From contig JNIN01000001.1 in the NCBI GenBank assembly GCA_000702525.1, forward strand, positions 186,001 to 250,000: a stretch of DNA of 64,000 nt, in the 5' to 3' direction. This DNA is from Lachnospiraceae bacterium AC2012. Its GTDB lineage: Bacteria > Bacillota > Clostridia > Lachnospirales > Lachnospiraceae. Made by a program: the position numbers and the translations under genes. Shown piece by piece: positions 1 through 9,545 of the stretch. The notes under the pieces are model-generated. The model had not been told where the DNA came from. It made no database searches and was given only the letters and a program-made list of their open reading frames with translations. How positions within the stretch are numbered: the stretch's first letter is position 1; the number at the start of each line of letters is the position of its first letter.

Positions 1-2
1 AT

Positions 3-254
3 TTGATGGATGGTTTTCTGACATTGAAAAACCGGGATGAGATGTATCATTTCCTGGAGGATCTTTGTACAATTAGCGAACTGGAGGCTATGAGTCAGCG
101 TTTTGAAGTTGCTGGCATGCTTAGAAAAGAGAAGACGTATCAGGATATTGCGAAGGCAACTGGTGCATCCACAGCGACCATTAGTCGTGTGAATCGTGCA
201 TTGACATATGGGGATGATGGATATGACACCGTGTTAAACAGGCTTGAAAAATAA
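3..254 (+). CDS. YerC/YecD-type TrpR-like DNA-binding regulator, 5' end cut by window
   Basis: A small TrpR-superfamily protein. The visible 83 residues contain a helix-turn-helix reading TYQDIAKATGASTATISRVN followed by the LTYGDDGY motif typical of the YerC/YecD family, which normally runs to about 95-105 residues. The reading frame is open to the left edge, and the apparent TTG/ATG starts lack a visible ribosome-binding site, so the true start is probably upstream of the window. The gene ends 11 bp before dapL, suggesting co-transcription. The family is annotated as a repressor; no target can be read from this sequence. Family call is confident; role is inference. Confidence 0.82.
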   Translation: MMDGFLTLKNRDEMYHFLEDLCTISELEAMSQRFEVAGMLRKEKTYQDIAKATGASTATISRVNRALTYGDDGYDTVLNRLEK

Positions 255-265
255 AGAGGCAAATC

Positions 266-1453
266 ATGGCATTTCATGTAGAAAAAAATTATAAGAATTT
301 AGCAGAGAGTTATCTCTTTGCAGAGATTGCAAGAAGAGTAGCTGCTTGGCAGGAAAGAAATCCGGAAGTATCAGATCAGTTGATCCGTATGGGAATTGGC
401 GATGTTACAAGACCACTTCCAAAGTCCGTTGTGGAGGCGATGAAGAAGGCTTGTGATGAGATGGGTACGCCGGAACATTTCCATGGATATGGACCAGAGC
501 AGGGATATGATTTTCTGAAGGGTGCCATCCAGAAGTATTATGCAAGATTTGATGTGACATTAAATCTGGATGAGATTTTTATTTCCGATGGTGCAAAATC
601 AGATTTAGGAAATATCTTAGATCTCTTTGACAAGGACAATACGGTACTTGTAACAGATCCGGTTTATCCTGTTTATGTGGATACCAATGTGATGGACGGT
701 AGAAAGATTCTCTATGCAGAAGCGACGGAAGAGAATGATTTCCTCCCTATGCCGGAAGAGAAATACAAGGCGGATATCATCTATCTCTGTTCTCCAAATA
801 ACCCAACGGGTGCGGTTTACAATCGGGAACAGTTGAAGAAATGGGTAGATTTTGCACTTGAAAATCAGAGTATTATTCTCTTTGATAGTGCGTATGAATG
901 TTTCGTAACAGAGGATTTACCACATTCTATTTTCGAAATTGAAGGTGCCAAGAAGTGTGCGATTGAATTTTGCAGTTTCTCAAAGAAGGCTGGATTTACT
1001 GGTACAAGATGTGGTTATACGGTTGTTCCAGAGGATTTGGTATTTGATGATGCATCCATAAATAAATTCTGGCTTAGAAGACAGACAACGAAGTTCAATG
1101 GTGTGAGCTATGTTGTACAGCGAGGTGCAGAAGCCGTCTTTACCGAGCAGGGTGAAAAAGAGATTGAAGAAAATATTGCTTATTACAAAGAAAATGCAAA
1201 AATCATTACCGATGTACTGGATGAATTAGGCATCTATTATACAGGTGGTAAGCATTCTCCTTATGTTTGGATGAAATGTCCAGAAAATTCATGGAAATTC
1301 TTTGACAATCTCTTAGAAAAATGTTATGTTGTTGGTACGCCGGGTCAGGGATTCGGTAAAAGTGGGGAATATTTTTTCCGCTTGACAGCATTCAATACAC
1401 ATGAGAATACACGAGAGGCTATGGCTCGAATTCGTGAATATCTCAGTAAATAA
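266..1453 (+). CDS. dapL: LL-diaminopimelate aminotransferase (PLP-dependent)
   Basis: Converts tetrahydrodipicolinate directly to LL-diaminopimelate using glutamate, bypassing the acyl-DAP steps of lysine and peptidoglycan synthesis. The 395 residues match the expected length (about 390-410). Features seen: N-terminal YLFAEIARRV, GYGPEQGYDFLKGAI, the CSPNNPTGAV aminotransferase motif, and SFSKKAGFTGTRCGY, in which Lys240 is the probable PLP Schiff-base lysine. The product uses glutamate as amino donor, which fits the adjacent glutamate synthase genes. A long hairpin ending in a T-run follows, so it is probably the last gene of its transcript, together with the upstream regulator. Confidence 0.94.
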   Translation: MAFHVEKNYKNLAESYLFAEIARRVAAWQERNPEVSDQLIRMGIGDVTRPLPKSVVEAMKKACDEMGTPEHFHGYGPEQGYDFLKGAIQKYYARFDVTLNLDEIFISDGAKSDLGNILDLFDKDNTVLVTDPVYPVYVDTNVMDGRKILYAEATEENDFLPMPEEKYKADIIYLCSPNNPTGAVYNREQLKKWVDFALENQSIILFDSAYECFVTEDLPHSIFEIEGAKKCAIEFCSFSKKAGFTGTRCGYTVVPEDLVFDDASINKFWLRRQTTKFNGVSYVVQRGAEAVFTEQGEKEIEENIAYYKENAKIITDVLDELGIYYTGGKHSPYVWMKCPENSWKFFDNLLEKCYVVGTPGQGFGKSGEYFFRLTAFNTHENTREAMARIREYLSK

Positions 1454-1467
1454 TAGTAAATAAAGTG

Positions 1468-1541
1468 CAAGCGACAATGGGGTCTCTTAATAGCCGGTTA
1501 TATGTTTTGTAATCGGTTTAGATTCCGTGTCGCTTGTTTTT
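1468..1541 (+). terminator. Long imperfect hairpin with T-run between dapL and gltB
   Basis: A perfect 9-bp outer stem (CAAGCGACA at 1468-1476 with TGTCGCTTG at 1528-1536) is followed by TTTTTT. The 51-nt loop holds further pairing: CCGGTTA (from 1494) with TAATCGG (1510-1516), and a GGGGTCT/AGATTCC block using G-U pairs. It is most simply a rho-independent terminator for dapL. Its length and internal helices are unusual, and it lies just upstream of gltB, so a leader or attenuator role is possible. Confidence 0.7.
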
Positions 1542-1569
1542 TATTAAATAGAAATAAAGGAAGAAAAAG

Positions 1570-4500
1570 ATGAAAGAAACTCAGAAGATGCTTTACAACT
1601 CCAGAGAACATGATGCTTGCGGTATTGGAATGGTTTGTTCCATTGATGGCAAGAAAGAACATGGAATCTTAAGCGATGCGTTATCGATCGTTGAGAAATT
1701 GGAGCACAGAGCAGGAAAAGACGCCTCTGGCAAGGTCGGAGATGGTGTTGGTATTCTGGCACAGATATCACATGATTTCTTCAAAGATGCTGCCAAAGAG
1801 AGCGGAATCGTACTGGAAAAAGAAGGCGACTATGGTATTGGTATGTTTTTCCTTCCACAGGAAGACATTAAGAGAACCTTTGCCATGCGTATGTTCCAGG
1901 TAATTGTAGAAAAAGAAGGTATGGAGTTCTTAGGATGGAGAGAGGTGCCAACAAATCCTGAGATCCTTGGAGAAGTTGCACTTGCTTGCATGCCAAAGAT
2001 TATGCAGGCGTTTGTAAAACGTCCAAAGGGCTGCCATAGAGGAAGAGAATTCGATCGAAGACTGTTTGTAGTACGAAGAGAATTTGAACAGAGTTCAGAG
2101 GATACGTATATTTGTTCCCTTAGCTCAAGAACGATTGTCTACAAGGGTATGTTCCTTGTAAACCAGTTAAGAGCCTTTTATAGTGATTTGGGAAATCCGA
2201 AGTATGCGACAGCCATTGCTATGGTTCACTCTAGATTCTCAACCAATACAACACCTAGCTGGGAACGTGCACATCCTTATCGAATGATTGCACATAACGG
2301 TGAGATCAATACCATTCGCGGTAATATTGATCGTATGTTGGCAAGAGAAGAGACAGTTACGAATGAACTCTTAGAAAAAGATGTAGATAAGATTTTCCCT
2401 GTGATTGATGGCAAGGGATCCGATTCTGCAAGCTTAGACAATGCGCTTGAATTTTTCTATATGAATGGTATGGAATTGCCATTATCCATTATGATGATGA
2501 TTCCAGAACCATGGAAGCACAATAAGTTTATGGAGCCTAAGAGAAAGGACTTCTATCACTATTATGCAACCATGATGGAACCATGGGATGGTCCAGCAGC
2601 GATCCTGTTCACAGATGGTGATATGGTTGGTGCTACATTGGATCGAAATGGTCTGAGACCTTCCAGATATTATGTGACAGATGATAACCGTTTGATTTTA
2701 TCTTCTGAGGTTGGTGTACTGGATATTGCTCCAGAACATATCGTTGAAAAGAAGCGATTGGAACCGGGTAAGATTCTCCTTGTAGATACGAAGAAGAAAC
2801 GTATCATTTCCGACGAGGAATGTAAGAGAATCTACGCGACAAAGAAGCCTTATGGAGAGTGGTTAGATCAGAATTTATTACATCTTCAGGATTTGAAGAT
2901 TCCAAATAAGAAGATTCCAGAATATGACCAGGCGACGCGAGACAAGATGTACAAGGTCTTCGGATATTCTTATGAAGATGTGAAGGACGGGCTCCTTCCA
3001 ATGGCAGAAAATGGTGTGGAGAAGACAGCATCGATGGGACATGACGTACCACTGGCAGTCCTTTCCAAGCATGATGAACCATTGTTTCATTACTTTAAGC
3101 AGTTATTTGCACAGGTTACAAATCCACCAATCGATTCTCTTCGTGAGAAGGTTGTAACAGATACTACGGTTTATATTGGTTCGGATGGTAACTTACTGGA
3201 AGAAAAGGGTGAGAACTGTAAGGTACTCGAAGTGGATCATCCAATCTTAACCGGTGTGGATTTGATGAAGATTAAGTCTTTAAATCAGCCTGGATTTAAG
3301 TCGGAAGTGATTCCAATTCTGTATTACAAGAATACATCGCTGGAAAAAGCGTTAGAGCAGGTTTGCATCTCTGTGGATCGTGCATATGCAAAGGGAAGTA
3401 ATATCATCATCCTTTCGGATCGAGGGGTAGATGAGAACCACGTTCCAATTCCATCTTTACTTGCGGTATCCGCAGTAGAGCAGCATCTCGTTCGTACAAA
3501 GAAGAGAACGGCAGTATCCCTGATTCTTGAAAGTGCGGAACCTAGAGATGTACATCAGATGGCTTGCTTACTTGGATTTGGTGCGAGAGCAATCAATCCA
3601 TATCTGGCACATGAGTGCATCGCAGAATTGATTGATATTGGAATTTTGGATAAGGATTATCATACAGCAATTGCAGATTATAACAATGCGATTTTGAATG
3701 GTATTGTTAAGATTGCTGCGAAGATGGGTATTTCTACATTACAGTCTTATCAGTCAGCAAGAATTTTCGAGGCGATTGGTCTTGGAAAGGAAGTCATCGA
3801 TAAGTACTTTACCGGCACGGTTAGCCGTGTTGGTGGTATCGGACTGCAGGAAATATCAGAGGGCGTGATGAATCGTCATAGCCATGCCTTTGATCCACTG
3901 GGACTTACCGTAGATACAACGTTGGATAGTATTGGTTTCCATTCTCTTCGTTCCGGAGATGATAAGGAAGACCATATGTACAATCCTGAGACTATCATCG
4001 CATTGCAGCAGGCAACACAGCGAGGAGATTATCAGAGATTTAAAGAATATACAGCAATGGTAGACAATGCGACTCCACATACACTTCGCGGATTGATGGA
4101 ATTTGCGCCTAAGAATAAGCCGATTTCTATTGATGAAGTAGAGTCTGTAGATTCTATTGTAAAGCGATTTAAGACAGGTGCGATGTCCTATGGTTCTATT
4201 TCCAAGGAAGCACATGAATGTATGGCAATTGCTATGAACCGTCTGGGTGGTCGTTCCAACACCGGTGAAGGTGGGGAAGATCCAGAACGTTTCCATACAG
4301 AGAAGATGTCTAAGATTAAGCAGGTGGCATCTGGTCGATTTGGTGTTACAGAGGAATACTTAAGTAATGCAGAAGAGATTCAGATTAAGATGGCGCAGGG
4401 TGCGAAGCCTGGAGAAGGTGGTCACTTACCTGGCAAGAAGGTTTACCCATGGATTGCGACACGTCGTTATTCTACACCGGGTGTATCCTTGATTTCGCCT

Positions 4501-6087
4501 CCACCACATCACGATATTTATTCCATCGAGGATTTGGCACAGCTGATTTACGACTTAAAGAATGCGAACCGTAAAGCTCGTATTTCTGTAAAGTTGGTAT
4601 CCGAAGCTGGTGTTGGTACAATTGCATCCGGTGTTGCTAAGGCCGGTGCACAGGTTATCCTGATTTCCGGATATGACGGAGGTACCGGTGCTGCTCCTGG
4701 AAGTTCTATCCATAATGCGGGACTTCCTTGGGAACTTGGTTTATCAGAAGCACATCAGACCTTGATTGAAAACGGACTTCGAAATCGTGTTATTATCGAA
4801 ACCGATGGTAAGCTGATGAGTGGTCGAGATGTTGTTATCGCGGCACTTCTCGGTGCAGAAGAATACGGATTTGCGACAGCTCCATTGGTAACAATGGGAT
4901 GTATGATGATGCGTGTTTGTAACCAGGATACTTGCCCATTCGGTATTGCAACGCAGAATGAAGAGCTTAGAAAGCGCTTCAAAGGCAAGCCGGAATACGT
5001 TATGAACTTTATGAAGTTCATTGCGCAGGAAATGCGTGAAATCATGGCAGAACTTGGTTTCAGAACCATTGAAGAGATGGTTGGTCGTGTAGACTGCCTG
5101 AAACGTAAGGATGTGCCATATACCAGAGATTGTGAAACTGTGGATCTCTCCAAGATTATTGGATTTGAACCGGTTGCAGAATCTATGCGTCATTTCGACA
5201 GTAAGAAGGTATATAACTTCCATCTGGAGAAGACCGTTGATGAGAAGAAGATTCTTCCAAAATTTGAAGATGCCTTGAAGAAGAAAGAGCATGCAGAGAT
5301 GAAGGTGAAGATCAGCAGTACAAATCGTAGTGTTGGTACAATCTTCGGATCTGAAATTGTAAGTCGATTCGGTGATGATATCGAAGATGATACTTTCGTA
5401 ATCAACTGCGAAGGCGGCGGCGGTCAGTCCTTTGGTGCCTTTATTCCAAAGGGACTTACGATTCGTCTGACAGGTGATGCCAACGATGGATTTGGTAAGG
5501 GATTATCCGGTGGTAAGCTGATTGTAACGCCTCCAAAGGGAAGTCAGTTTAAGGCCGAGGACAATATCATTGTAGGAAATGTTGCGCTTTATGGTGCGAC
5601 AAGTGGTACTGCTTACATGAATGGTGTGGCCGGGGAACGTTTCCTCGTTCGAAATTCTGGTGCAACAGCAGTAGCAGAGGGATGTGGTGATCATGGTCTC
5701 GAATATATGACAGGTGGTCGCGCAGTCATCCTTGGACCTACGGGTAAGAACTTCGCAGCTGGTATGAGTGGCGGTATCGCCTATGTACTCGATATGGATC
5801 ATACCTTGTATCTCAGAATCAATAAGGATCTGGTTACGATGCAGGAAGTAAAAGAGAAGTACGATGTTGCAGAACTCAAGGGTATCTTAGAGGATTATGT
5901 GAAGGAAACATCATCAGAACTTGGTTCTAAGATCCTTTCGAATTTTGAAGACTATTTGGAACATTTCAAGAAAATCGTACCTACCGACTATCAGAGAGTG
6001 CTGGTAGCTATCAGTAAGTATGAGGAACAAGGCGTCTCTAAGGAGAATGCAAAACTTGAAGCGTTTAGAGAAATTACAAATTCGTAA
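1570..6087 (+). CDS. gltB: Glutamate synthase (NADPH) large subunit
   Basis: The large (alpha) subunit makes two glutamates from glutamine and 2-oxoglutarate, with reducing power supplied by the small subunit. At 1505 residues it has full bacterial length. Domains in order: class II glutamine amidotransferase starting at Cys17 (NSREHDACGIG) after a 16-residue propeptide; a central linker domain; the FMN-binding synthase barrel (about 790-1200) with GGRSNTGEGGEDPERF and SGYDGGTGAAPGSS; a 3Fe-4S cluster site at Cys1111, Cys1117 and Cys1122 (CMMMRVCNQDTCPFG); and a C-terminal GXGXG beta-helix (about 1240-1430). It is 11 bp upstream of gltD, a standard operon. No defects seen. Confidence 0.97.
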   Translation: MKETQKMLYNSREHDACGIGMVCSIDGKKEHGILSDALSIVEKLEHRAGKDASGKVGDGVGILAQISHDFFKDAAKESGIVLEKEGDYGIGMFFLPQEDIKRTFAMRMFQVIVEKEGMEFLGWREVPTNPEILGEVALACMPKIMQAFVKRPKGCHRGREFDRRLFVVRREFEQSSEDTYICSLSSRTIVYKGMFLVNQLRAFYSDLGNPKYATAIAMVHSRFSTNTTPSWERAHPYRMIAHNGEINTIRGNIDRMLAREETVTNELLEKDVDKIFPVIDGKGSDSASLDNALEFFYMNGMELPLSIMMMIPEPWKHNKFMEPKRKDFYHYYATMMEPWDGPAAILFTDGDMVGATLDRNGLRPSRYYVTDDNRLILSSEVGVLDIAPEHIVEKKRLEPGKILLVDTKKKRIISDEECKRIYATKKPYGEWLDQNLLHLQDLKIPNKKIPEYDQATRDKMYKVFGYSYEDVKDGLLPMAENGVEKTASMGHDVPLAVLSKHDEPLFHYFKQLFAQVTNPPIDSLREKVVTDTTVYIGSDGNLLEEKGENCKVLEVDHPILTGVDLMKIKSLNQPGFKSEVIPILYYKNTSLEKALEQVCISVDRAYAKGSNIIILSDRGVDENHVPIPSLLAVSAVEQHLVRTKKRTAVSLILESAEPRDVHQMACLLGFGARAINPYLAHECIAELIDIGILDKDYHTAIADYNNAILNGIVKIAAKMGISTLQSYQSARIFEAIGLGKEVIDKYFTGTVSRVGGIGLQEISEGVMNRHSHAFDPLGLTVDTTLDSIGFHSLRSGDDKEDHMYNPETIIALQQATQRGDYQRFKEYTAMVDNATPHTLRGLMEFAPKNKPISIDEVESVDSIVKRFKTGAMSYGSISKEAHECMAIAMNRLGGRSNTGEGGEDPERFHTEKMSKIKQVASGRFGVTEEYLSNAEEIQIKMAQGAKPGEGGHLPGKKVYPWIATRRYSTPGVSLISPPPHHDIYSIEDLAQLIYDLKNANRKARISVKLVSEAGVGTIASGVAKAGAQVILISGYDGGTGAAPGSSIHNAGLPWELGLSEAHQTLIENGLRNRVIIETDGKLMSGRDVVIAALLGAEEYGFATAPLVTMGCMMMRVCNQDTCPFGIATQNEELRKRFKGKPEYVMNFMKFIAQEMREIMAELGFRTIEEMVGRVDCLKRKDVPYTRDCETVDLSKIIGFEPVAESMRHFDSKKVYNFHLEKTVDEKKILPKFEDALKKKEHAEMKVKISSTNRSVGTIFGSEIVSRFGDDIEDDTFVINCEGGGGQSFGAFIPKGLTIRLTGDANDGFGKGLSGGKLIVTPPKGSQFKAEDNIIVGNVALYGATSGTAYMNGVAGERFLVRNSGATAVAEGCGDHGLEYMTGGRAVILGPTGKNFAAGMSGGIAYVLDMDHTLYLRINKDLVTMQEVKEKYDVAELKGILEDYVKETSSELGSKILSNFEDYLEHFKKIVPTDYQRVLVAISKYEEQGVSKENAKLEAFREITNS

Positions 6088-6098
6088 AGGAGAATAGC

Positions 6099-7568
6099 AT
6101 GGGTAAGCCAACAGGATTTCTGGAATATGGAAGAGTAGAAAATCCATGTATTCCAGTGAAACAGAGAATCAAGAACTTTGATGAATTTCATAAATTATTA
6201 AATCAGGACGACAGAAGAGAACAGGCAGCACGCTGTATGAATTGCGGTGTGCCAATGTGTCAGTCCGCATTAAAACTTAGTGGTATGTATACCGGATGTC
6301 CACTTCACAATCTGATTCCAGAGTGGAACGATGAAATCTATCGTGGACATGAAAAGCATGCGCTGAGTAGATTATTAAAGACAAGCAACTTTCCGGAGTT
6401 TACCGGCCGTGTATGTCCGGCACTTTGTGAGAAGGCTTGTATCTGTGGCCAGGAAGGCCAGCCAGTCAGTACACACGACAACGAACTCTATCTCATTGAG
6501 ACCGGATTCGAGAGAGGATACGTCGTACCACGCATCCCTGCAATTCGCAGTGGAAAACGTGTTGCGGTCGTAGGATCCGGTCCATCAGGACTGGCTGTTG
6601 CAGATCAGCTGAATCATAGAGGACATAGTGTTACGGTTTTCGAAAGAGATGATCGTATCGGTGGTCTGTTGATGTATGGAATTCCAAATATGAAGCTTCA
6701 GAAGGAAGTAATCTTCCGCCGTCAGAAATTGATGGAGGAGGAAGGCGTTGTATTTCAGACAGGTGTTGATGTCGGTAAAGATATCAAAATCCAAGATTTA
6801 AAGAAAGAATATGATGCGGTTGTCCTTTGTTGTGGAGCTAAGAAAGCCAGAGCCCTTGCGGTGAAGGATTTCGATAAGACAGAAGGTGTGCATTTTGCAG
6901 TGGATTTCCTTACTTCTACTACAAAGAGCTTGTTAAATCATAATTTAAAAAATGGTACTTACATTAGTGCGAAAGGCAAGAATGTAGTAATCGTCGGTGG
7001 TGGTGATACAGGAAATGACTGTGTTGGTACTTCCATTCGACATGGAGCAGCATCTGTCACACAGCTGGAGATGATGAGTGCTCCACCAGTGGAGAGACTG
7101 GAAAGTAATCCATGGCCAGAATGGCCAAAGGTTCTGAAGACGGATTACGGTCAGCAGGAAGCCATTGAGGTATTTGGATCTGATCCAAGAATCTATGAGA
7201 CTACCGTGAAGGAACTGATTACAAAGAAGGGTGTCTTAACTGGAATTAAGACGGTTCAGGTGAAATTCGAAAATCGTCAGATGGTAGAAGTACCTGGAAC
7301 TGAAAAAGAGATTCCATGTGATCTGCTTTTAATTGCCGCCGGATTCGTTGGTGCTGAGGATTATATTCTGGATGCTGCCAAGCTAAAAAAGACAGCTAGA
7401 AATACAGTAGAAACGGTTGAGGGACAGTATAAGACTTCCGAAGAGAAGATCTTTACTGCAGGTGATATGCATAGAGGTCAGTCACTGGTTGTATGGGCGA
7501 TTGCCGAGGGTAGAGCCTGTGCTAAGGAAGTGGATACTTACTTAAGTGGTTACACAACCATGGAATAG
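6099..7568 (+). CDS. gltD: Glutamate synthase small subunit, NADPH/FAD/4Fe-4S
   Basis: The beta subunit oxidises NADPH and passes electrons to GltB. Its 489 residues begin with cysteine-rich iron-sulfur segments (CMNCGVPMCQ, then CPALCEKACICG), followed by an FAD-binding Rossmann motif VAVVGSGPSGLAVADQL at about residue 150 and an NADPH-binding motif VVIVGGGDTGNDC at about 295. The C-terminal TAGDMHRGQSLVVWAIAEGR is the conserved FAD contact region. A strong ribosome-binding site (AAAGGAGAAT) precedes the ATG. A terminator follows, so gltB-gltD forms a two-gene unit. Confidence 0.97.
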   Translation: MGKPTGFLEYGRVENPCIPVKQRIKNFDEFHKLLNQDDRREQAARCMNCGVPMCQSALKLSGMYTGCPLHNLIPEWNDEIYRGHEKHALSRLLKTSNFPEFTGRVCPALCEKACICGQEGQPVSTHDNELYLIETGFERGYVVPRIPAIRSGKRVAVVGSGPSGLAVADQLNHRGHSVTVFERDDRIGGLLMYGIPNMKLQKEVIFRRQKLMEEEGVVFQTGVDVGKDIKIQDLKKEYDAVVLCCGAKKARALAVKDFDKTEGVHFAVDFLTSTTKSLLNHNLKNGTYISAKGKNVVIVGGGDTGNDCVGTSIRHGAASVTQLEMMSAPPVERLESNPWPEWPKVLKTDYGQQEAIEVFGSDPRIYETTVKELITKKGVLTGIKTVQVKFENRQMVEVPGTEKEIPCDLLLIAAGFVGAEDYILDAAKLKKTARNTVETVEGQYKTSEEKIFTAGDMHRGQSLVVWAIAEGRACAKEVDTYLSGYTTME

Positions 7569-7611
7569 TTCTTTAAAAACAGCTTAGATAAATTACATAA
7601 GTAACGATAGC

Positions 7612-7660
7612 AAAGGCGCTGGAGTTGAACGATGTGTTCGTTCGCTTCAGCGCCTTTTGT
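7612..7660 (+). terminator. Rho-independent terminator after gltD
   Basis: A 10-bp perfect stem (AAAGGCGCTG at 7612-7621 with CAGCGCCTTT at 7648-7657) has an inner GAAC/GTTC helix and is followed by TGTTAT. It separates gltBD from the amt unit. Confidence 0.85.
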
Positions 7661-7734
7661 TATAGATGCATAGAAATGTTGTATTTCTGTGAAAAACTAG
7701 CAATGTTGAGGAAAAAGAAAGAGAGGAAAGACAT

Positions 7735-9504
7735 ATGACGGAAGAAATGATTCGTACCCTGGTGTCGGAAGAAACTTCGAAAACAGCATTTGCCATTTGG
7801 TTTTTAATTGGCGCAGCACTCGTATTCTGGATGCAGGCAGGTTTTGCCATGGTAGAAGCGGGATTTACAAGAGCGAAGAACGCAGGAAATATCCTGATGA
7901 AAAACCTGATGGATTTTTGTATTGGAACAGTAACTTTTATTTTGATCGGATTCTCACTCCTTATGGGAGAAGATTTGATGGGATTCATTGGAAAGCCGGG
8001 CTTTGATATTTTCAGTGCTTATCATAGCTTTGACTTCTCTACTTTTGTATTTAACCTGGTATTTTGTGCTACAACGGCAACGATTGTATCCGGTGCCATG
8101 GCCGAGAGAACGAAGTTCTTATCGTATTGTATCTATTCCGGAATTATCTCCGGACTGATCTATCCTATCGAAGCGCATTGGATCTGGGGTGGCGGCTGGT
8201 TAGCACAGCTTGGATTCCATGATTTTGCAGGTTCAACAGCGATCCATATGGTTGGTGGAACAGCTGCTTTGATTGGTGCTTATATCCTTGGACCTAGAAT
8301 TGGTAAGTTTACAAAGGATAAAGATGGCAAGATTATCTCCGTAAATGCATTTCCGGGTTCGAACCTGCCACTGGGTTGCCTGGGATGCTTCATCCTTTGG
8401 TTTGGTTGGTATGGATTCAATGGTGCGGCTGCGACAACACTGCCACAGCTGGGTTCTATTTTCCTTACAACAACGGTTGCACCGGCAGTGGCTACCGTTG
8501 TATGTATGGTGTTCACTTGGATTCGTTATGGAAAACCGGATGTATCGATGTGTTTAAATGCATCTCTTGCAGGTTTGGTTGCGATTACCGCACCTTGTGA
8601 TGTGACCGATGCCTTTGGAGCAACTGTGATTGGTGCTGTCGCAGGTTTATTGGTTTGTTTCGGCGTATGGTTTTTAGATAATGTGCTTCATATCGATGAT
8701 CCGGTCGGTGCGGTAGCGGTACATTTTTTGAATGGTATCTGGGGAACCATTGCCGTTGGACTCTTTGCAACTCCATCTGCACCAGGAAATGAAGACTCTG
8801 GCATCGTCGGTTTATTCTATGGTGGAGGATTCCATACGCTTTTGGTTCAGTTACTTGGTTTTGTTACGGTTGTTGCATGGACAGCCCTTACGATTACGAT
8901 TGCATTCTTAGTAATTAAGCATACGATTGGACTTCGTGTATCCGAAGAAGAGGAGATTGTTGGTCTCGATGAGATGGAACATGGTCTGGCATCCGCCTAT
9001 GCAGGATTCTCCATCATGGACGTTTCCAATACTTTGACAGTGGAAGCAAATGAGAATACTGACCTTGGTGTGGATGACTATGTAGAAGCAAGTCAGGTAC
9101 AGAGAGATGCAGCTGTGAAGGTGGTTGACCGCTCCGTGATGCCGGAAGCTTATATGCATAAGGTTGTGATTATTTGTAAGCTTGCGAAATTCGATGCTTT
9201 GAAGAAGGCCTTGAATGAACTTGGTGTAACCGGTATGACGATGAGCCAGGTGATGGGCTGTGGTATCCAGAAGGGTTCCGCTGACCGCTATCGTGGTGCT
9301 GTTGTCGATGCGACTTTGATTCCAAAGGTTAAGGTGGAAGTTGTGGTTGCCAAAGTTCCAGTGGATGCTTTGATTGAAACGGCGAAGAAGACACTTTATA
9401 CCGGACATATTGGAGATGGCAAGATCTTTGTTTATGATGTGGATCGTGTCATCAAGGTTCGAACAGGAGAAGAAGATATTGCTGCATTAGCAGATGTGGA
9501 ATAG
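7735..9504 (+). CDS. amt: Ammonium transporter fused to a C-terminal PII (GlnK) signalling domain
   Basis: Membrane ammonium channel with its own regulator attached. Residues about 10-405 are an Amt/Rh channel of roughly eleven hydrophobic segments, with the paired histidines of the conduction pore visible in GSTAIHMVGGTAALIGA and GAVAVHFLNGIWG. After a polar linker (about 405-470), residues 473-589 form a complete PII protein starting MHKVVIICKL, with a T-loop containing QKGSADRYRGA (Tyr519 at the classical uridylylation position) and the TGHIGDGKIFVYDV phosphate-binding segment. Normally amt and glnK are separate adjacent genes and GlnK plugs the channel; here the two are one 589-residue polypeptide with no stop or frameshift. 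It heads the amt-asnB-glnN group. Domain calls are confident; tethered regulation is inference. Confidence 0.94.
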   Translation: MTEEMIRTLVSEETSKTAFAIWFLIGAALVFWMQAGFAMVEAGFTRAKNAGNILMKNLMDFCIGTVTFILIGFSLLMGEDLMGFIGKPGFDIFSAYHSFDFSTFVFNLVFCATTATIVSGAMAERTKFLSYCIYSGIISGLIYPIEAHWIWGGGWLAQLGFHDFAGSTAIHMVGGTAALIGAYILGPRIGKFTKDKDGKIISVNAFPGSNLPLGCLGCFILWFGWYGFNGAAATTLPQLGSIFLTTTVAPAVATVVCMVFTWIRYGKPDVSMCLNASLAGLVAITAPCDVTDAFGATVIGAVAGLLVCFGVWFLDNVLHIDDPVGAVAVHFLNGIWGTIAVGLFATPSAPGNEDSGIVGLFYGGGFHTLLVQLLGFVTVVAWTALTITIAFLVIKHTIGLRVSEEEEIVGLDEMEHGLASAYAGFSIMDVSNTLTVEANENTDLGVDDYVEASQVQRDAAVKVVDRSVMPEAYMHKVVIICKLAKFDALKKALNELGVTGMTMSQVMGCGIQKGSADRYRGAVVDATLIPKVKVEVVVAKVPVDALIETAKKTLYTGHIGDGKIFVYDVDRVIKVRTGEEDIAALADVE

Positions 9505-9545
9505 AAGAGCATAGGAAGGCTCGGATTTGAAAGGAAGAAAAAAAG

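Noticed and set aside
3856..5802. Several long ORFs on the minus strand inside gltB (up to 182 codons)
   Set aside because: They are antisense shadows of a well-conserved gene, with low-complexity composition, no family match and no ribosome-binding sites.
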